Shown here piece after piece: positions 20,566-28,896 of a stretch of DNA of 32,365 nucleotides. The notes under the pieces were generated by a model. That model saw nothing but the letters and a program-made list of their open reading frames with translations, was not told the origin of the DNA and made no database searches. This DNA is from Jaenimonas drosophilae (Eukaryota; Euglenozoa; Kinetoplastea; Trypanosomatida; Trypanosomatidae). Location of the stretch: NCBI GenBank assembly GCA_030849065.1, contig JASAON010001457.1, forward strand, positions 1 to 32,365, in the 5' to 3' direction. Position numbers and translations under genes: made by a program. Position 1 is the stretch's first letter, and every line of letters starts with the position of its first letter.

Positions 20566-23421
20566 ATGTTGCTACGAGCATACCGCCGCTGCTACGCCTT
20601 CATGCGGCGCCATCAACGCTCAAGCGCCAACATTGTGGCTCCCGTTGCGTGCATTACCGTGTTGTTGTTTTTGTTCTTGTTGTTGTTGGTGGTGGTGGGT
20701 ACATCCAGCTCATCGGATTCATCACCATCACCATCATCCTCATCATCATCTCCGTTGGAGGTTGGCTCATCACTCGATGGCCACAACACAATGATGTGGT
20801 TCTCCACGCATGTGGGGCCATCTGAATGGATAGACCGTACCTCCAGCTTCTTCAGGACGAAGAATCGTCATCAGCAACAACAACAACAACAACACGAGAA
20901 TGATGTTGTCGTGAATGAAGGTGATGGTGATGGCCCCTTTGCGGCGATGGCGGTGGTACAACCACGTGGCTCACTTCATCCACATGTTGTGTTGCAGTCA
21001 TTGCGATGCCGGGCCAACATCTCTGTGTGGTCCAGCGGTGCCATTCCGCGACGTGATGAGGCACGCTTGATGTTTCACCAGCGATTTGGAGCAACACTGC
21101 CAACATCATCATCATCATCATCACCACCAACAGGAGGGAAGTGTATGGATGAGGGCGGTACGAAGATGACGATGGTACAAAACAACAACAACAACAACAA
21201 CAACAATGTGTTTTCTGTGTTCGAGAACACCTACACAAGGTCCGTACACGCACTTCTTGCACCTTCACCCAACGTCATCTCCGTTGTTGCGGGCTCGCTT
21301 CTGCGGCCACATGGCCAGCTGGATCTCATCCTGCAACGCAACGATGGCAGTTTGTTTTCCGTGGCAGACGTGGATGACGCAGGATGGTGGGCTGGAGATG
21401 ATGACGTTGTTGTGGGAAACGGCCAACAACAACAACAAGAACAACACACACAAGGGCGTAGCACGGTGCCTCGTCCTGTGGTGGTACGTACACGTGCTGC
21501 AGCAGCACAACACAACACCAACAACATGAGCTCACATGAGTGGGTTGCGTGCCATAGTGAGGAGGTGTGCAGGATGAAGTACGTTGAAGCACCTGTGCTC
21601 GGCCTCGTGAACGTGTTGGGCAACGGCGGATTGCCAGAGCTGGCCTTCGTGAATGCTGTGGGTGAGCTGATGTTGCTGCAGCGCAACACCTCTGCCGATG
21701 TGGTTGTTGGTAGTGATGATGATGATGGTGTAGGGGCAACAGCAAGAAGGACGTACGTGTATGATGCCCAACGGCTGATTCATCGCGGCATCATCCATGG
21801 TCAGCGCGAGGTTGAGCCTTTTTCCTTCGCCCACGCTGACGTGGATGGAGATGATGTGGCGGAGCTGCTCTACGTCATTGTTGATGAAGCACACTCGGCT
21901 GTGGAGCTGCATAAATTACCGCTCATGCAAACACCGCAACGAAATGAAGATGATGCTGATGCAGATGATGAAGGAAGGGTGGAAGAGATGGACCAATCTA
22001 GTGTGTTGCTCCTTACGCTTGCGATGACCGCGCGCGGTGTTCGCCGTTTTGGCATCCCCATCTTCGCAGACTTTGATGGAGATGGTGAGGTGGATGTGGC
22101 GTGGCCCATCGCCACTGCTGCAACAACAACAGCAGCAACAACACGCACACGTGGTGATGCGAAGGATGATGATGATGATGATGCTACCTACTTTGATGGC
22201 ATTCGCATCTTTTTTGGTCAAGCACCATCATCATCATCATCATCATCTTCATCGCCCATCTACTCCCACACTCGCAGCTCAACCTACATGCTGACGCCAT
22301 CCGCATGTGGTTTGAAGAGCATGCCCAACATCAGAGACAACAACACACGTACATCATTATCAACGCTACCCTTGTTGATGCCACACTCACGGAGCTCTCC
22401 GCTCATTCTTCGCAACGGTGATGTGAACGGGGATGGTCGCGTGGATCTCGTCGTCCCAAGCACCGCTGGACCACTCGTGCTGATGAGTGCTTCACACAAC
22501 AACAACAACAACAACAAGAACAAGAATGGTGTTGCTGCAAATGACCTCTTCACGTGTACGGTACTGGATCCAACCCAGTTTCATCAGCCACCCACCAACA
22601 CAGCAGAGAAGGCGGAGCTGCGCGCATACCTCGATGCGCTTCCTTTCCTCCACTCCGTTGAAACGGCAGGACGATTGGATGTGCTCCTCACTCCACCACA
22701 CAGAAGAGCATCATCATCACCACCACCATCCACCATCAAGCATTCTCTCACCACTGTACTACATCACACCAACACAACAACCCACGTTGAGGCACATGAC
22801 GAGGATGACGATGTTGGTGTACGCGTGTATACCCGCCGTCCTGGCGTTGAGCCCGGGGATGCGATGCGTGGAGGTACTCAGGGCTACTTCCTTCGTGCAT
22901 CCCTCACGGGTTCCTCCTCCTCCTCATCATCATCAGCAACAACAACAACAACAGTAGCAGCAACAACATCATCACACACGCATGGTGTGGGTGCTCCACG
23001 TGTTGCGGCTGCTCACCGTCTTCACTGGCAAGACAGCCGCATGCGAGCACATGCAGCACGCCTCACTCAAGGTGGCTACTCAAGTGGCCGCAGCCTTGCG
23101 CTGCCGTGGATGCACGTTGGGCTCGGAGAAACATTCAGCTACGTGCATGATTATGTGGTATCCATGATGTGTGATGGAGGTGTGCAGATGCGTTTGTGGC
23201 CCTCATCCTTGGTGCCAAACTCCGCCATCACGGTGGTGGCGAGTCCTGCCCGCCGGCCAAGGCTGTGGAGGCTGGAGCAACACCTGCCAGCTAGTCAGTA
23301 CCGATGGTTGCTGGTGTTGTGGTTGGGTGGTGCGCTTGCGGTGATGGGTGTGGTGGCGGCAATGTTGCAGTGGGCGGAGATTCGTGCTGATTTACGGGAA
23401 TGGCGTGCCCACTTGATGTGA
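20566..23421 (+). CDS. ITFG1: ITFG1/TIP-like FG-GAP repeat membrane protein (integrin-alpha-like)
   Basis: A 951-residue membrane protein. Residues about 23-45 form an N-terminal hydrophobic helix after an Arg-rich start (signal anchor or long signal peptide); a second helix at about 912-936 is followed by a short charged tail. FG-GAP-type calcium loops are visible: HADVDGDDVAEL (about 421-432), FADFDGDGEVDV (about 500-511) and NGDVNGDGRVDLV (about 617-629). The C-terminal block GLGETFSYVHDYVVSM, LVPNSAITVV and the following helix match T-cell immunomodulatory protein (ITFG1) and its relatives, known in trypanosomatids as integrin-alpha-like FG-GAP proteins. The likely fold is a beta-propeller facing the lumen or outside; function in protists is not established. 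Many loops hold Ser, Asn, Gln and Asp runs encoded by simple trinucleotide repeats. The frame is open upstream to a GTG at 20422, but the first ATG after the acceptor is 20566. Confidence 0.82.
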   Translation: MLLRAYRRCYAFMRRHQRSSANIVAPVACITVLLFLFLLLLVVVGTSSSSDSSPSPSSSSSSPLEVGSSLDGHNTMMWFSTHVGPSEWIDRTSSFFRTKNRHQQQQQQQHENDVVVNEGDGDGPFAAMAVVQPRGSLHPHVVLQSLRCRANISVWSSGAIPRRDEARLMFHQRFGATLPTSSSSSSPPTGGKCMDEGGTKMTMVQNNNNNNNNNVFSVFENTYTRSVHALLAPSPNVISVVAGSLLRPHGQLDLILQRNDGSLFSVADVDDAGWWAGDDDVVVGNGQQQQQEQHTQGRSTVPRPVVVRTRAAAAQHNTNNMSSHEWVACHSEEVCRMKYVEAPVLGLVNVLGNGGLPELAFVNAVGELMLLQRNTSADVVVGSDDDDGVGATARRTYVYDAQRLIHRGIIHGQREVEPFSFAHADVDGDDVAELLYVIVDEAHSAVELHKLPLMQTPQRNEDDADADDEGRVEEMDQSSVLLLTLAMTARGVRRFGIPIFADFDGDGEVDVAWPIATAATTTAATTRTRGDAKDDDDDDATYFDGIRIFFGQAPSSSSSSSSSPIYSHTRSSTYMLTPSACGLKSMPNIRDNNTRTSLSTLPLLMPHSRSSPLILRNGDVNGDGRVDLVVPSTAGPLVLMSASHNNNNNNKNKNGVAANDLFTCTVLDPTQFHQPPTNTAEKAELRAYLDALPFLHSVETAGRLDVLLTPPHRRASSSPPPSTIKHSLTTVLHHTNTTTHVEAHDEDDDVGVRVYTRRPGVEPGDAMRGGTQGYFLRASLTGSSSSSSSSATTTTTVAATTSSHTHGVGAPRVAAAHRLHWQDSRMRAHAARLTQGGYSSGRSLALPWMHVGLGETFSYVHDYVVSMMCDGGVQMRLWPSSLVPNSAITVVASPARRPRLWRLEQHLPASQYRWLLVLWLGGALAVMGVVAAMLQWAEIRADLREWRAHLM

Positions 23422-23467
23422 TGATGATGATGATCTCTTCTTCTTACCGCACTTCTTCACTACCACA

Positions 23468-23529
23468 CATAAACACACACACACACACACACGCACACAC
23501 ACGTACGAGCGTGTGTGTGTGTGTTTATG
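23468..23529. repeat. perfect 19-bp inverted repeat (CA/TG hairpin)
   Basis: Left arm 23468-23486 (CATAAAC then AC units) is the exact reverse complement of right arm 23511-23529 (GT units then GTTTATG), with a 24-base spacer. The non-repetitive CATAAAC/GTTTATG ends match too, so it is not only a chance pairing of CA with TG tracts. Confidence 0.9.
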
Positions 23530-23638
23530 CTCTACAACATACACATTGCAGGGTGTGTGGCTACTCATTCCACACACACACACACAAAATTTGTTTCCTC
23601 GTGAGTTACCTCACACAACATGTGTGCTTCAGTGAATG

Positions 23639-23691
23639 TTGTTGTTGTTGTTGTTGTTTCACACTCTTTTCATTCTTCTTCTTGTGCTTAG
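23639..23691 (+). promoter_or_regulatory. spliced-leader acceptor for RPS29
   Basis: A GTT repeat followed by a T/C-rich tract ends in CTTAG at 23687-23691. It gives a 30-base leader before ATG 23722. Confidence 0.7.
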
Positions 23692-23721
23692 GTCGTTTTT
23701 TCCCCACACACACCTCACAAC

Positions 23722-23895
23722 ATGGGCCACCTTGATCAATGGCGCTCTCGCCAGAAGATTGGCATGGGCAAGGGCAGCCGCCACTGCGTGATCTGCTCCA
23801 ACCAGAAGGCCATCATCCGCAAGTATGAGCTCAACATCTGCCGTCAGTGCTTCCGTGAGAACGCTGAGAAGATTGGCTTCACCAAGCTCCGTTAA
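23722..23895 (+). CDS. RPS29: 40S ribosomal protein S29 (uS14)
   Basis: A 57-residue protein of the small ribosomal subunit head. It begins MGHLDQWRSR and contains GKGSRHCVIC, IIRKYELNICRQCF and ends KIGFTKLR, matching eukaryotic RPS29 along its length. The zinc-binding cysteines are Cys22, Cys25, Cys40 and Cys43 (C-x2-C-x14-C-x2-C). Human RPS29 has 56 residues, so it is full length. Codons are strongly biased to G/C-ending ones, as expected for a highly expressed gene. The gene is too short to appear in ordinary ORF scans with a 60-codon cutoff. Confidence 0.97.
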   Translation: MGHLDQWRSRQKIGMGKGSRHCVICSNQKAIIRKYELNICRQCFRENAEKIGFTKLR

Positions 23896-24381
23896 TGTAC
23901 ATGGTGTGTACGTGGACGAATGATCATGCGTTTATTTCGTAGTGAATGTTAGTTTCCCAAACAAAAAAAATACACCTCAGAAAAAAATATGCCCAACATA
24001 CATCCATGCAATACATATCATCATCATCATCTTCATCAAGAACAATACTGTTGTGGCTGATGATTATGATGATGATGCGTGTGTGCGTGAGTTGTGAGGC
24101 TGATTGGAAGGAGGGAGAGGGTGGGGGAATGATGTGATGATCATGCCACCCCACTCCCTCCATGATGTTTGTACGTCATTCTCGTTCGCACTTAGGCGTT
24201 GCGCTATTCTTTCCTTCTTCTTCCTTCTTCATCTCTGTACTAGCATCTATCGCCGTGCCCCACACACATCATCATCACTGTTGTGTGCGTTGACGGTTCG
24301 TGGAGGTTGTGTGTGTATAAACCTCCCACATCTCATTATTTTCAGGTTTTGTGTGCCGTGAAAAAAAACGCTGCTGACAGG
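23896..24381. other. intergenic: RPS29 3' flank and IND1 leader
   Basis: No gene seen. It contains A-rich runs (23962-23988), ATC/GAT repeats (24020-24078), and two acceptor candidates for IND1. Confidence 0.7.
24207..24243 (+). promoter_or_regulatory. spliced-leader acceptor for IND1 (strong), with a weaker site at 24344-24345
   Basis: A C/T tract of about 28 bases leads to AG 24242-24243. A second site, TTTTCAG ending at 24345, is closer to the start but has a poorer tract. No ATG occurs between either site and 24382, so the start is the same whichever is used. Confidence 0.6.
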
Positions 24382-25227
24382 ATGAAGGCCTTCAGCCGTG
24401 TACGTATTCCTGGCATCCGCCACGTACTCACCCTGTGCAGTGCCAAGGGCGGTGTTGGCAAATCCACCACCTCCGTGAACGTTGCTCTCGCCCTGAAGAA
24501 TTTGGGCTTCAACGTTGGTCTCGTGGATGCAGATATAACAGGACCCTCCATCCCGACCATGATGGCCGTGGATTCTTCACAGGTGGAAACATATCGCATC
24601 GCGGGCAGCGACCGCTTCGCACCCGCCATGAATTACGGCGTGAAGGTGATGAGCATGGGCCTCGTGGTGCCACCGGATGAGGCGATTGCGGTGCGTGGCC
24701 CGATGATTAACAAGTACGTACGCGCCCTCCTCTTTCAAACCGATTGGCATGAGCTTGATTATCTTGTCATTGATATGCCACCGGGCACACATGACGTGCA
24801 CATCACCATCACCCAAGAAGTGCAGCTCTCTGGTGCTGTGATCCTCTCCACCCCACAAAAGGTGGCTCTGGCCGATGTACGTCGTGGCGTGGATCTCTTC
24901 ACGGCTGTAAACTGCCCCGTGCTGGGCATGGTATCTAACATGAGCTACTTTGAGTGTGGCAATTGCTCAACACGGCACTTCATTTTTGGCAAGGAGGGGG
25001 TGCGTGATGTGGCGGAGGAGCTCCAGCTGCCACTTCTCGCGGAGATACCCTATGACCGGGCCGTGATGGAAGAAACAGATGCCGGCACACCACCGGCACT
25101 CCGCGGAGATGCACAGGCACCTGGTGCGAAGCCCTACTACGATTTGGCCACCAAGCTGGTGGAGCTGCTGGATTCACCACACACAGACAAGAACGTGGCA
25201 CACGCACCAGAGATACGCTTTGCGTGA
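24382..25227 (+). CDS. IND1: IND1/NUBPL mitochondrial iron-sulfur P-loop protein (Mrp/NBP35 family)
   Basis: A 281-residue P-loop NTPase of the Mrp/NBP35 family. The deviant Walker A KGGVGKST is at 22-29, followed by VDADITGPSIP (about 48-58). MSMG, the RGPMI switch segment, LDYLVIDMPPGTHDVH (Asp131 of Walker B) and ILSTPQKVAL are all present. The CxxC pair that binds the bridging 4Fe-4S cluster in the homodimer is Cys192 and Cys195 (ECGNC). This order and the lack of an N-terminal ferredoxin-like four-Cys motif fit IND1/NUBPL rather than cytosolic NBP35. IND1 delivers Fe-S clusters to respiratory complex I. Only 21 residues precede the P-loop, with basic residues and no acidic ones (KAFSRVRIPGIRHVL), so a short mitochondrial presequence is plausible. 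The tail after about 265 is variable. Confidence 0.9.
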   Translation: MKAFSRVRIPGIRHVLTLCSAKGGVGKSTTSVNVALALKNLGFNVGLVDADITGPSIPTMMAVDSSQVETYRIAGSDRFAPAMNYGVKVMSMGLVVPPDEAIAVRGPMINKYVRALLFQTDWHELDYLVIDMPPGTHDVHITITQEVQLSGAVILSTPQKVALADVRRGVDLFTAVNCPVLGMVSNMSYFECGNCSTRHFIFGKEGVRDVAEELQLPLLAEIPYDRAVMEETDAGTPPALRGDAQAPGAKPYYDLATKLVELLDSPHTDKNVAHAPEIRFA

Positions 25228-25737
25228 AACAACATTGGCCTAAGCACACACACACACACACACACACGCGCCTACACATTTGCTTCTATACAGGTGTTGG
25301 GTTGCGTGTGTTTTCAGTGGCGTTCATTGTGTGTGGTCAGGGAGGGAGAGTGAAGTGGTATGAGAGGGTGTTGCACCCCCCCTCTCTCTCCCTACCACGC
25401 ACAAGTGAAGCGCCTGAAGCATCCATCACACACACACACCAACAACAACAACAACAACATATTTGGGAAACGTGAAACGCGTTCTGCAACGCGTGGGGGC
25501 TATCTTTGCCCGGTTTCCGCCCACAGCATTGGCAGCCAGCTGCTACTTCTTCATAACACACAACACACAACAATAGTGTGTGCATCTGCTACTACATGTG
25601 CTGTGTGGCACGTTGATCTCAACATCTACTCCATCTTCTTCTTATTCTTCATCTCTCCCCCCATCTTGTGTGTATGCAAGACTAACGCGTTTCTTGATCG
25701 CCACCGTCCTTTGTGGCTGATTGGTGCAACACTTCCG
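25228..25737. other. intergenic: IND1 3' flank and leader of array copy 1
   Basis: This spacer marks the change from housekeeping genes to the membrane-protein array. It has a CA run (25244-25266), an AAC repeat (25440-25459), a perfect 7-bp inverted repeat (25477-25494) and the acceptor at 25679-25680. The frame of copy 1 is open back to 25360, but that part reads through repeats and lies upstream of the acceptor. Confidence 0.7.
25632..25680 (+). promoter_or_regulatory. spliced-leader acceptor for array copy 1
   Basis: A strong C/T tract (25632-25666) leads to the first AG at 25679-25680. The first ATG after it is 25738. Confidence 0.6.
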
Positions 25738-26244
25738 ATGCAACGCACCACGCAATCCTCCCGCCGTAAGGTGATGAATAAAGGCTCATGGGGTGGTGTA
25801 TACTGGTGGTTGTGTGTGATGGCCGCCATCTTCATCTTCACAACCACAACAACCGCAGCATCAACGCCGGACCACATTCTAAACATCTCCAACATGACGA
25901 CATGGCCACCTCCCGTCTATGGTGAATCCTTTGGTATAATGTTCCGGGTACCAAAAACGGATCCAGAAAGGATTGGTGAGCACGACAGCAGCAGCAACAA
26001 CAGTGGCAGCACCAACTATACCGTGCGGCCACAGTTGCACAAGGTGGTGGATGTGAATGACAACGGTTCTGCTCTTAGTACCGGTGTGATGTTCTTCTTC
26101 TGCATCACACTCATTTGTGGTGCTCTTGGTGTGGTTGTGATGTTGATGGAGGGTGTGTGCATGGTGATACACCGACCATGTTTACAGAAGGATGGCAACA
26201 AGGATACCTCCTCTGGCATGACTGGAACCGCCACAAACCTTTGA
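25738..26244 (+). CDS. tandem-array small type I membrane protein, copy 1 (unrecognised family)
   Basis: A 168-residue protein; ATG 25738 is the first after the acceptor, with ATG 25774 (residue 13) a possible alternative. Residues about 21-41 (VYWWLCVMAAIFIF then Thr/Ala) form a signal peptide. The ectodomain (about 42-99) has four N-glycosylation sequons (Asn49, Asn52, Asn87, Asn93). HKVVDVNDNG (101-110) begins a block shared by all four copies; the transmembrane helix spans about 116-144 and contains Glu138 and Cys141. The tail is about 24 residues, ending SSGMTGTATNL. From 26034 to 26241 the DNA matches copy 2 (27676-27883) with 7 differences in 208 bases, yet the ectodomains do not align. 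No known domain is recognised. The family is neither amastin (four helices) nor GP63. A cell-surface or endosomal membrane role is inference from topology. Confidence 0.8.
   Translation: MQRTTQSSRRKVMNKGSWGGVYWWLCVMAAIFIFTTTTTAASTPDHILNISNMTTWPPPVYGESFGIMFRVPKTDPERIGEHDSSSNNSGSTNYTVRPQLHKVVDVNDNGSALSTGVMFFFCITLICGALGVVVMLMEGVCMVIHRPCLQKDGNKDTSSGMTGTATNL
26034..26241 (+). repeat. near-identical 208-bp block shared with 27676-27883
   Basis: Covers the juxtamembrane, helix and tail codons of copies 1 and 2. Hand alignment at an offset of 1642 gives 7 mismatches, with 112 bases (26083-26194) identical. The upstream ectodomain codons are unrelated. Confidence 0.9.
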
Positions 26245-26430
26245 TGAAGTGGAGATGATGATAATGATGATGATCCAGAGTGTGTGCATCTCCATCTCAT
26301 CACATAAGTGATGATGAAGATGAAGATGATGATGATTATGATGTGTTTGCTCAGTGAATTCTCTCAGTTTTCATCTCTTGTGGCCAACCACTCTACTACA
26401 ATATTTTTCCAAGATACAACAAAAAGACAT

Positions 26431-26537
26431 GTGAATGATTCTCCAGTGTTCATCATTCTATGCACTCGTTGTTGTTGTTCTTTTTTTTTTTTATGTTTTG
26501 TTGTTGTTTGGCGCGATGAGGACCGCGCAACGTGCGG
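26431..26537 (+). repeat. conserved array downstream element, unit 1 (T-run plus GC hairpin)
   Basis: Begins ATGATTCTCCAGTG (26434-26447), continues through a 12-base T-run (26481-26492) and ends with CCGCGCAACGTGCGG (26523-26537), which can fold as a 6-bp stem with a 3-base loop (one G-T pair). Related sequence follows the stops of the other copies. Confidence 0.55.
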
Positions 26538-26761
26538 CCCCTCCTCCTAACAATTTTTTTTTACCGCAGATTTCTTACTCTCCCCCCCTCCCCACACACA
26601 TACACGTGCTCCAGCAATGATGACGATGATCGATCGCGGAGTAGGTACGTGTTGCGTGACGTGCTGATATCAACAATCTTCACGCACGTACCTCACATTT
26701 TCCCAGAGAGAGAGAGACAGCATACGCTGCATTCCTATGAACATGGCATTTACGTTTGCCG

Positions 26762-26789
26762 TAGTTCTTCTTCTTGTTGTTGTTGGCAG
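26762..26789 (+). promoter_or_regulatory. second acceptor-like tract in array spacer 1
   Basis: T/C/G-rich tract ending in GGCAG at 26785-26789, 545 bases after the copy 1 stop and 483 before the copy 2 start. Equivalent tracts occur in the other spacers. Confidence 0.4.
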
Positions 26790-27140
26790 TTTTCATCTTT
26801 GCCTCTCGTCTCGTTGGCGGTGCCAACGCACGCGAGAGGCTGCACAAGGTTTGCTTTGCCACTACACCATCATCAGATTTTTCTTATGTACGGTGCTGTG
26901 AGGAGAACCTGTCTTACTCACGCACAGGCCGTGAAGCCACACCACGAGTGGTTCACTGCCGTACCCTCTTCTTGTTTGTTTTCGTGGAGCAAGTGTTCTG
27001 TTATTGCTGTGTTTGTGGCAGTCGTAGTGCCAATTGCTAGTGATTAATAACAAAGAAAACCATCCGTACCCAACACCCAATGTACGTGTGCGTGTATGTC
27101 AGTGTGTGCGTCTTGATTGAAGATGAGTGAATGTCCTCTC

Positions 27141-27178
27141 AACCTCCTTCTTGTTTCTTCTTTCAAAGACACGAACAG
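27141..27178 (+). promoter_or_regulatory. spliced-leader acceptor for array copy 2
   Basis: C/T tract 27141-27164 followed by AG 27167-27168 and AG 27177-27178. First ATG downstream is 27272. Confidence 0.55.
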
Positions 27179-27271
27179 CACACACCCACACAGGTGTGCA
27201 TCTGTTCCTACCTCACACACGTACACACACATACATACAATTACACACAACACCAACATCCTTCTTGACAT

Positions 27272-27889
27272 ATGCGGTTGTCTGTAGGTTACCTATGTTG
27301 TTGGTTGTGTGTATGTGTGCTTGTGCACCTGCCGTCAGCCACATGCACCACAACACCACTGCCCCTTAATGAAACGGATGAACCTTCCCCCGTCATGAAG
27401 ACGTGTAAGTGGCCCACGGCGCCAGATGAGTGGGCTGACCGCAGGAATCACAAAGTACGTTGCCGTGAGGTGGTCGGCTGGAACGGCACAGTACTGCCCT
27501 TCACAGATGGTATTCCTGGCTGGAATGATGAAGTGTTGCCCACAGCACCACCCGAGCCCATTGAGAATGACTTTGACACCGGCAGCAGCAGCCACAAGAG
27601 TGCACGCCCACACCACAACAACACATCATCTGGTCCCAGAAGCAATCACACAAGCACCAACTTCACCCGACCAAAGTTGCACAAGGTGGTGGATGTGAAT
27701 GAGAACGGCCCTGTTCTTAGTATGGGTGTGATGTTCTTCTTCTGCATCACACTCATTTGTGGTGCTCTTGGTGTGGTTGTGATGTTGATGGAGGGTGTGT
27801 GCATGGTGATACACCGACCATGTTTACAGAAGGATGACAACAAGGATACCTCCTCTGGCATGACTGGAACCGCCACAAACCTTGAATGA
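27272..27889 (+). CDS. tandem-array small type I membrane protein, copy 2 (unrecognised family)
   Basis: A 205-residue protein, the longest of the four. Signal peptide about 1-24 (MRLSVGYLCCWLCVCVLVHL). The ectodomain (about 25-136) has Cys25, Cys45 and Cys64, and sequons at Asn33, Asn71, Asn116, Asn117, Asn125 and Asn130. LPTAPPEPIE (89-98) resembles the APTAPPETIG of copy 4. The juxtamembrane HKVVDVNENG (137-146), helix (about 152-180, Glu174, Cys177) and tail are almost the same as copy 1, with one extra Glu before the stop. The ectodomain is about 50 residues longer than in copy 1 and has no match to it. Three ectodomain cysteines, absent from the other copies, suggest a folded, perhaps disulphide-linked portion. 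Function unknown. Confidence 0.82.
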   Translation: MRLSVGYLCCWLCVCVLVHLPSATCTTTPLPLNETDEPSPVMKTCKWPTAPDEWADRRNHKVRCREVVGWNGTVLPFTDGIPGWNDEVLPTAPPEPIENDFDTGSSSHKSARPHHNNTSSGPRSNHTSTNFTRPKLHKVVDVNENGPVLSMGVMFFFCITLICGALGVVVMLMEGVCMVIHRPCLQKDDNKDTSSGMTGTATNLE

Positions 27890-28118
27890 AGTGGAGATTA
27901 GGACGATGATGATCTCGGCTATTGACGTCTGTCTCTCGTAATAAGCTGAGTGATGATGATGATGGTCGCGGCTGACGTACATGCAGTGCTGATATTGCCT
28001 TCTTCAGCATTGCGCGTGTACCACTACTGTTTTCTTCTTGTTGTTTGTGGTACTGTTGGCCACCACCCTCATCATCACTCATGGCAGCCCCTTCAACGAA
28101 CAAGCAAATAACACACGT

Positions 28119-28212
28119 TTGGATGACTCTCCAGTGCTCCTCATCCTACGAACGTCTTTTGTAGTTGTTTTTTTTTCTTTCTGTTTGACGTTAGGAGCAC
28201 CGCGCAAACTGC
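28119..28212 (+). repeat. conserved array downstream element, unit 2
   Basis: GGATGACTCTCCAGTGCTCC aligns with 26432-26450 and is followed by a T-run (28168-28176) and CCGCGCAAACTGC (28200-28212). The hairpin is weaker here (GCA/TGC core only). Confidence 0.5.
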
Positions 28213-28436
28213 AGCAGTGACTTGTTTCTTCTTGATTATACGTTCTCACTGATATACATGTTTTTTTTTTGTTTTTCACTCGCCACAACGTCTCTCTTGA
28301 CGTATGGTGGTTAAATCCATCACACAACATACGCTCTGCTCTCTTGACGCACAATACGCACACATTCTCAGATACTCATACTATCCCCACATTCTTACCA
28401 GAGAGTGGGTAGGCCAACATGCGTACGTTTTTGATC

Positions 28437-28481
28437 TGTTGTTGTTGTTGTTGTTGTTGATCGTTTCTGTTTCTTTTCAAG
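28437..28481 (+). promoter_or_regulatory. second acceptor-like tract in array spacer 2
   Basis: GTT repeat then T/C-rich tract ending in TCAAG at 28477-28481, 592 bases after the copy 2 stop and 507 before the copy 3 start. Confidence 0.4.
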
Positions 28482-28870
28482 ACGGAAGACGCGAATGTGG
28501 GCTCGTTTGACGGCCCCTTCTGCACCCTTCTCCGTCGTGATTATTGTTTCTCATTTATTGCCATCTTACCAAGCAAAAAACAACAACAAACAAACACGCA
28601 AACTACTGTTTGCGCACACAGACACGCCCATCCCAATGTATGCAGAAGTAGTCGCAGATGCACATGACTATGATGATATCGGGTCTTGTCTTGTTCTCTA
28701 TCTGCGAGTGTGTTGGCACGCAAAAACTGTGGCAATCCAATCCAATCCAAGCAAACTACAAGAAGAAACAAACAAACACAAACACAAACACACACACACA
28801 CACATGTACTTGTACTTGTACTCATTGTGTAATGAAAGCTGAACTTGGTGGGCACATCGTCATCACTGAC

Positions 28871-28896
28871 CTTCACTTCCTCATCGTAACTCATAG
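28871..28896 (+). promoter_or_regulatory. spliced-leader acceptor for array copy 3
   Basis: Pyrimidine-rich sequence ending at AG 28895-28896, with AG 28901-28902 as alternative; first ATG downstream is 28988. The last bases of the leader (CAGCAAACAGTCTTTAA) resemble those before copy 4. Confidence 0.5.

Larger units (their letters stand above)
23422..23721. other. intergenic: ITFG1-like 3' flank and RPS29 leader
   Basis: No other gene. It carries a perfect 19-bp inverted repeat of CA and TG tracts (23468-23529), a further CA run (23571-23587), a GTT repeat (23638-23658) and the RPS29 acceptor at 23690-23691. Confidence 0.75.
26245..27271. other. array spacer 1
   Basis: Contains ATG/GAT repeats right after the stop, a conserved downstream element (26431-26537), and an acceptor-like tract ending at 26789 followed by a 53-codon ORF (26886-27047) of doubtful status. 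A CA-rich leader precedes copy 2. Confidence 0.6.

Noticed and set aside
25360..25737. N-terminal extension of array copy 1
   Set aside because: Reads through AAC/CA repeats and lies upstream of a strong acceptor at 25680; other copies have no such extension.
28038..28220. 60-codon hydrophobic frame in array spacer 2, and the related DSPV frame at 26308-26550
   Set aside because: The two translations share a DSPV segment, but the spacer 2 frame has no ATG and the similarity is explained by the conserved downstream DNA element with its T-run; more likely 3' UTR than protein.
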